Assembly (NCBI RefSeq): GCF_020042345.1
Contig: NZ_CP083387.1
Span: forward strand, 3,906,001-3,970,000
Length of the DNA stretch: 64,000 nucleotides
Direction: 5' to 3'
Origin: Arachidicoccus terrestris
GTDB taxonomy: Bacteria > Bacteroidota > Bacteroidia > Chitinophagales > Chitinophagaceae
The notes beneath the pieces were generated by a model. That model searched no databases and was not told the origin of the DNA. It saw only the letters and a list, made by a program, of their open reading frames with translations. Positions 63,005 through 64,000 of this stretch are shown one piece after another. Each line of letters opens with the position of its first letter. Within the stretch, counting starts at the first letter, position 1. Made by a program: the position numbers and the translations under genes.

Positions 63005-63313
63005 ATGAAAGAACAGGGTCATATTTTAAGTGAAGTTAAGCCTTGGGAACAAGCCGGGACAGATACTTTGGTTGCAACGAATAGCCCACTGCAACTCATC
63101 ATATGGAATGATCATTTTAATACTTTTGAATGGGTCATTACGACGTTGATTGAAGTTTGTGGTCATACGGAGGAACAGGCGGAACAATGCGCTTTTATCA
63201 TTCATACCAAAGGTAAATATGCCGTCAAAAAAGGAGATTATGATACCTTAAAACCAATGTGTGACAATATTACGGACAGAGGTATAGGGGCGACAATTGA
63301 AGCTGTTGTTTAA
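63005..63313 (+). CDS. clpS: ATP-dependent Clp protease adaptor ClpS
   Basis: A 102-residue protein from ATG at 63005. LQLIIWNDHFNTFEWVITTL matches the ClpS pocket (Asn and Asp of the usual VILVNDDYTPMEFV), followed by the helices CGHTEEQAEQCAFIIHTKGK and a strand at the end (GIGATIEAVV). ClpS delivers proteins with N-terminal Leu, Phe, Trp or Tyr to ClpAP. aat follows 83 bases on. Confidence 0.9.
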   Translation: MKEQGHILSEVKPWEQAGTDTLVATNSPLQLIIWNDHFNTFEWVITTLIEVCGHTEEQAEQCAFIIHTKGKYAVKKGDYDTLKPMCDNITDRGIGATIEAVV

Positions 63314-63396
63314 TCAATTTTTATAAACTGGTAGATGTTAATTAATTATATAATTTTTAATTACATGCTTTATTCTCCGTATTTATTTATTTAAGC

Positions 63397-64000
63397 ATGT
63401 CTTTACCGATTCTTACTGACAGATTATGGTTTCCTCCTGTCTCGGCAGCACTGTCGGATGGGTTACTCGCTTTGGGCGGCGATCTTTCTGCGCAGCGGTT
63501 GCTGCTGGCCTACCAAAACGGAATCTTCCCCTGGTTTGAAGGCGAAATGCCTATGTGGTGGGCTCCTAATCCCAGATTTGTCTTATTTCCCGAAGATTTA
63601 CGGGTGAGTAAGTCAATGAAAGCCGTTTTCAGAAAAAATACCTTTCAGTTTAGTATTAACAGGGCTTTTGATTCGGTCATTCGTTGTTGCCAGCAAATTG
63701 AAAGACCTGACCAGGACTCTACCTGGATTACGGATAAAGTTCTGAGGGGCTATACAGATTTGCATAGAGGGGGCTATGCCTTGAGTGCTGAGGCCTGGCA
63801 TGAGAATCAGCTCGTTGGCGGACTCTATGGTGTATGGATCGGGCATGTTTTTTTTGGTGAAAGTATGTTTGCGCGTCAGAGCAATGCCAGTAAATTTGCT
63901 TTTATCAGTCTTGTGGAGAAATTAAAAACCCAAGGTGTGAAAATCATTGATTGCCAGGCCCATACTAATCATTTGGAAAGTCTGGGTGCCAAAATGATTC
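63397..64000 (+). CDS. aat: Leucyl/phenylalanyl-tRNA--protein transferase (cut by window end)
   Basis: ATG at 63397 opens a frame that is still open at base 64000 (201 codons). GLLALGGDLSAQRLLLAYQN, GIFPWFEGEMPMWWAPNPRF, and LVGGLYGVWIGHVFFGESMF with FARQSNASKFA are hallmarks of Aat. It adds Leu or Phe to proteins with N-terminal Lys or Arg, making them ClpS targets. Pairing with clpS supports an active N-degron pathway. Confidence 0.94.
   Translation, partial: MSLPILTDRLWFPPVSAALSDGLLALGGDLSAQRLLLAYQNGIFPWFEGEMPMWWAPNPRFVLFPEDLRVSKSMKAVFRKNTFQFSINRAFDSVIRCCQQIERPDQDSTWITDKVLRGYTDLHRGGYALSAEAWHENQLVGGLYGVWIGHVFFGESMFARQSNASKFAFISLVEKLKTQGVKIIDCQAHTNHLESLGAKMI

Noticed and set aside
1-64000. 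tRNA or rRNA genes
   Set aside because: I looked through the gaps between genes and saw no cloverleaf-like or rRNA-like stretch; a covariance-model scan would be the decisive test.

Overview
The window looks like chromosomal DNA of a Bacteroidota bacterium, most likely Chitinophagaceae or a close relative. The evidence is a SusC/SusD outer-membrane pair, DUF4954, DUF3347 and DUF2520 proteins, a LytS/LytTR two-component pair, promoter -7 elements of the TAnnTTTG type, and almost no Shine-Dalgarno sequences. I could not run any search, so the taxonomy is inference.

The outstanding region is 930-10574. It is flanked by identical 26-bp direct repeats; the right copy sits in an almost textbook dif site (XerD arm TTATGTTAAAT). 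Between them lies a 9.6-kb element with every gene on the minus strand and no integrase of its own. In transcription order it holds small early genes, a very Arg-rich membrane protein, a membrane-anchored histone-H1-like protein, a 310-residue candidate double-jelly-roll major capsid protein, several small proteins with one membrane segment each, a beta-rich candidate spike, a membrane-anchored glucosaminidase-like lysin, a gene II/X-type rolling-circle replication initiator and a PD-(D/E)XK-like nuclease. Size, gene order and content fit an icosahedral, internal-membrane ssDNA phage of the FLiP (Finnlakeviridae) type, integrated at dif with host XerCD. Repeats and hairpins in its non-coding parts are candidate promoters or origins.

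Left of the element is a truncated Crp/Fnr regulator (1-507). Right of it come a small membrane protein, a HipB/HipA module with two palindromic operators around a -7 element, a RibD/DHFR-like protein, a SusC/SusD pair (14.4-19.3 kb), AraC regulator / SDR / dienelactone hydrolase-like genes, a membrane MutS-like ATPase and a type-B carboxylesterase. From 27 kb the DNA is core genome: glmS, DUF4954, thrS, a MarR/MFS pair, a LytS/LytTR two-component system, panB, ftsK, a thioesterase, a UbiD-family decarboxylase, bcp, a GNAT, an HMG-CoA lyase and rlmB.

From 58.7 down to 49.3 kb runs a trp operon in the order trpE-G-D-C-F-X-B-A-hisH-murQ. It is preceded by a leader peptide with three consecutive Trp codons and a terminator (attenuation). 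X is an exported protein of unknown role, and hisH lies apart from other his genes. The right end carries a frameshifted gene remnant, two pseudouridine synthases, rlmN, and a clpS-aat pair (N-degron pathway), with aat cut by the window edge.
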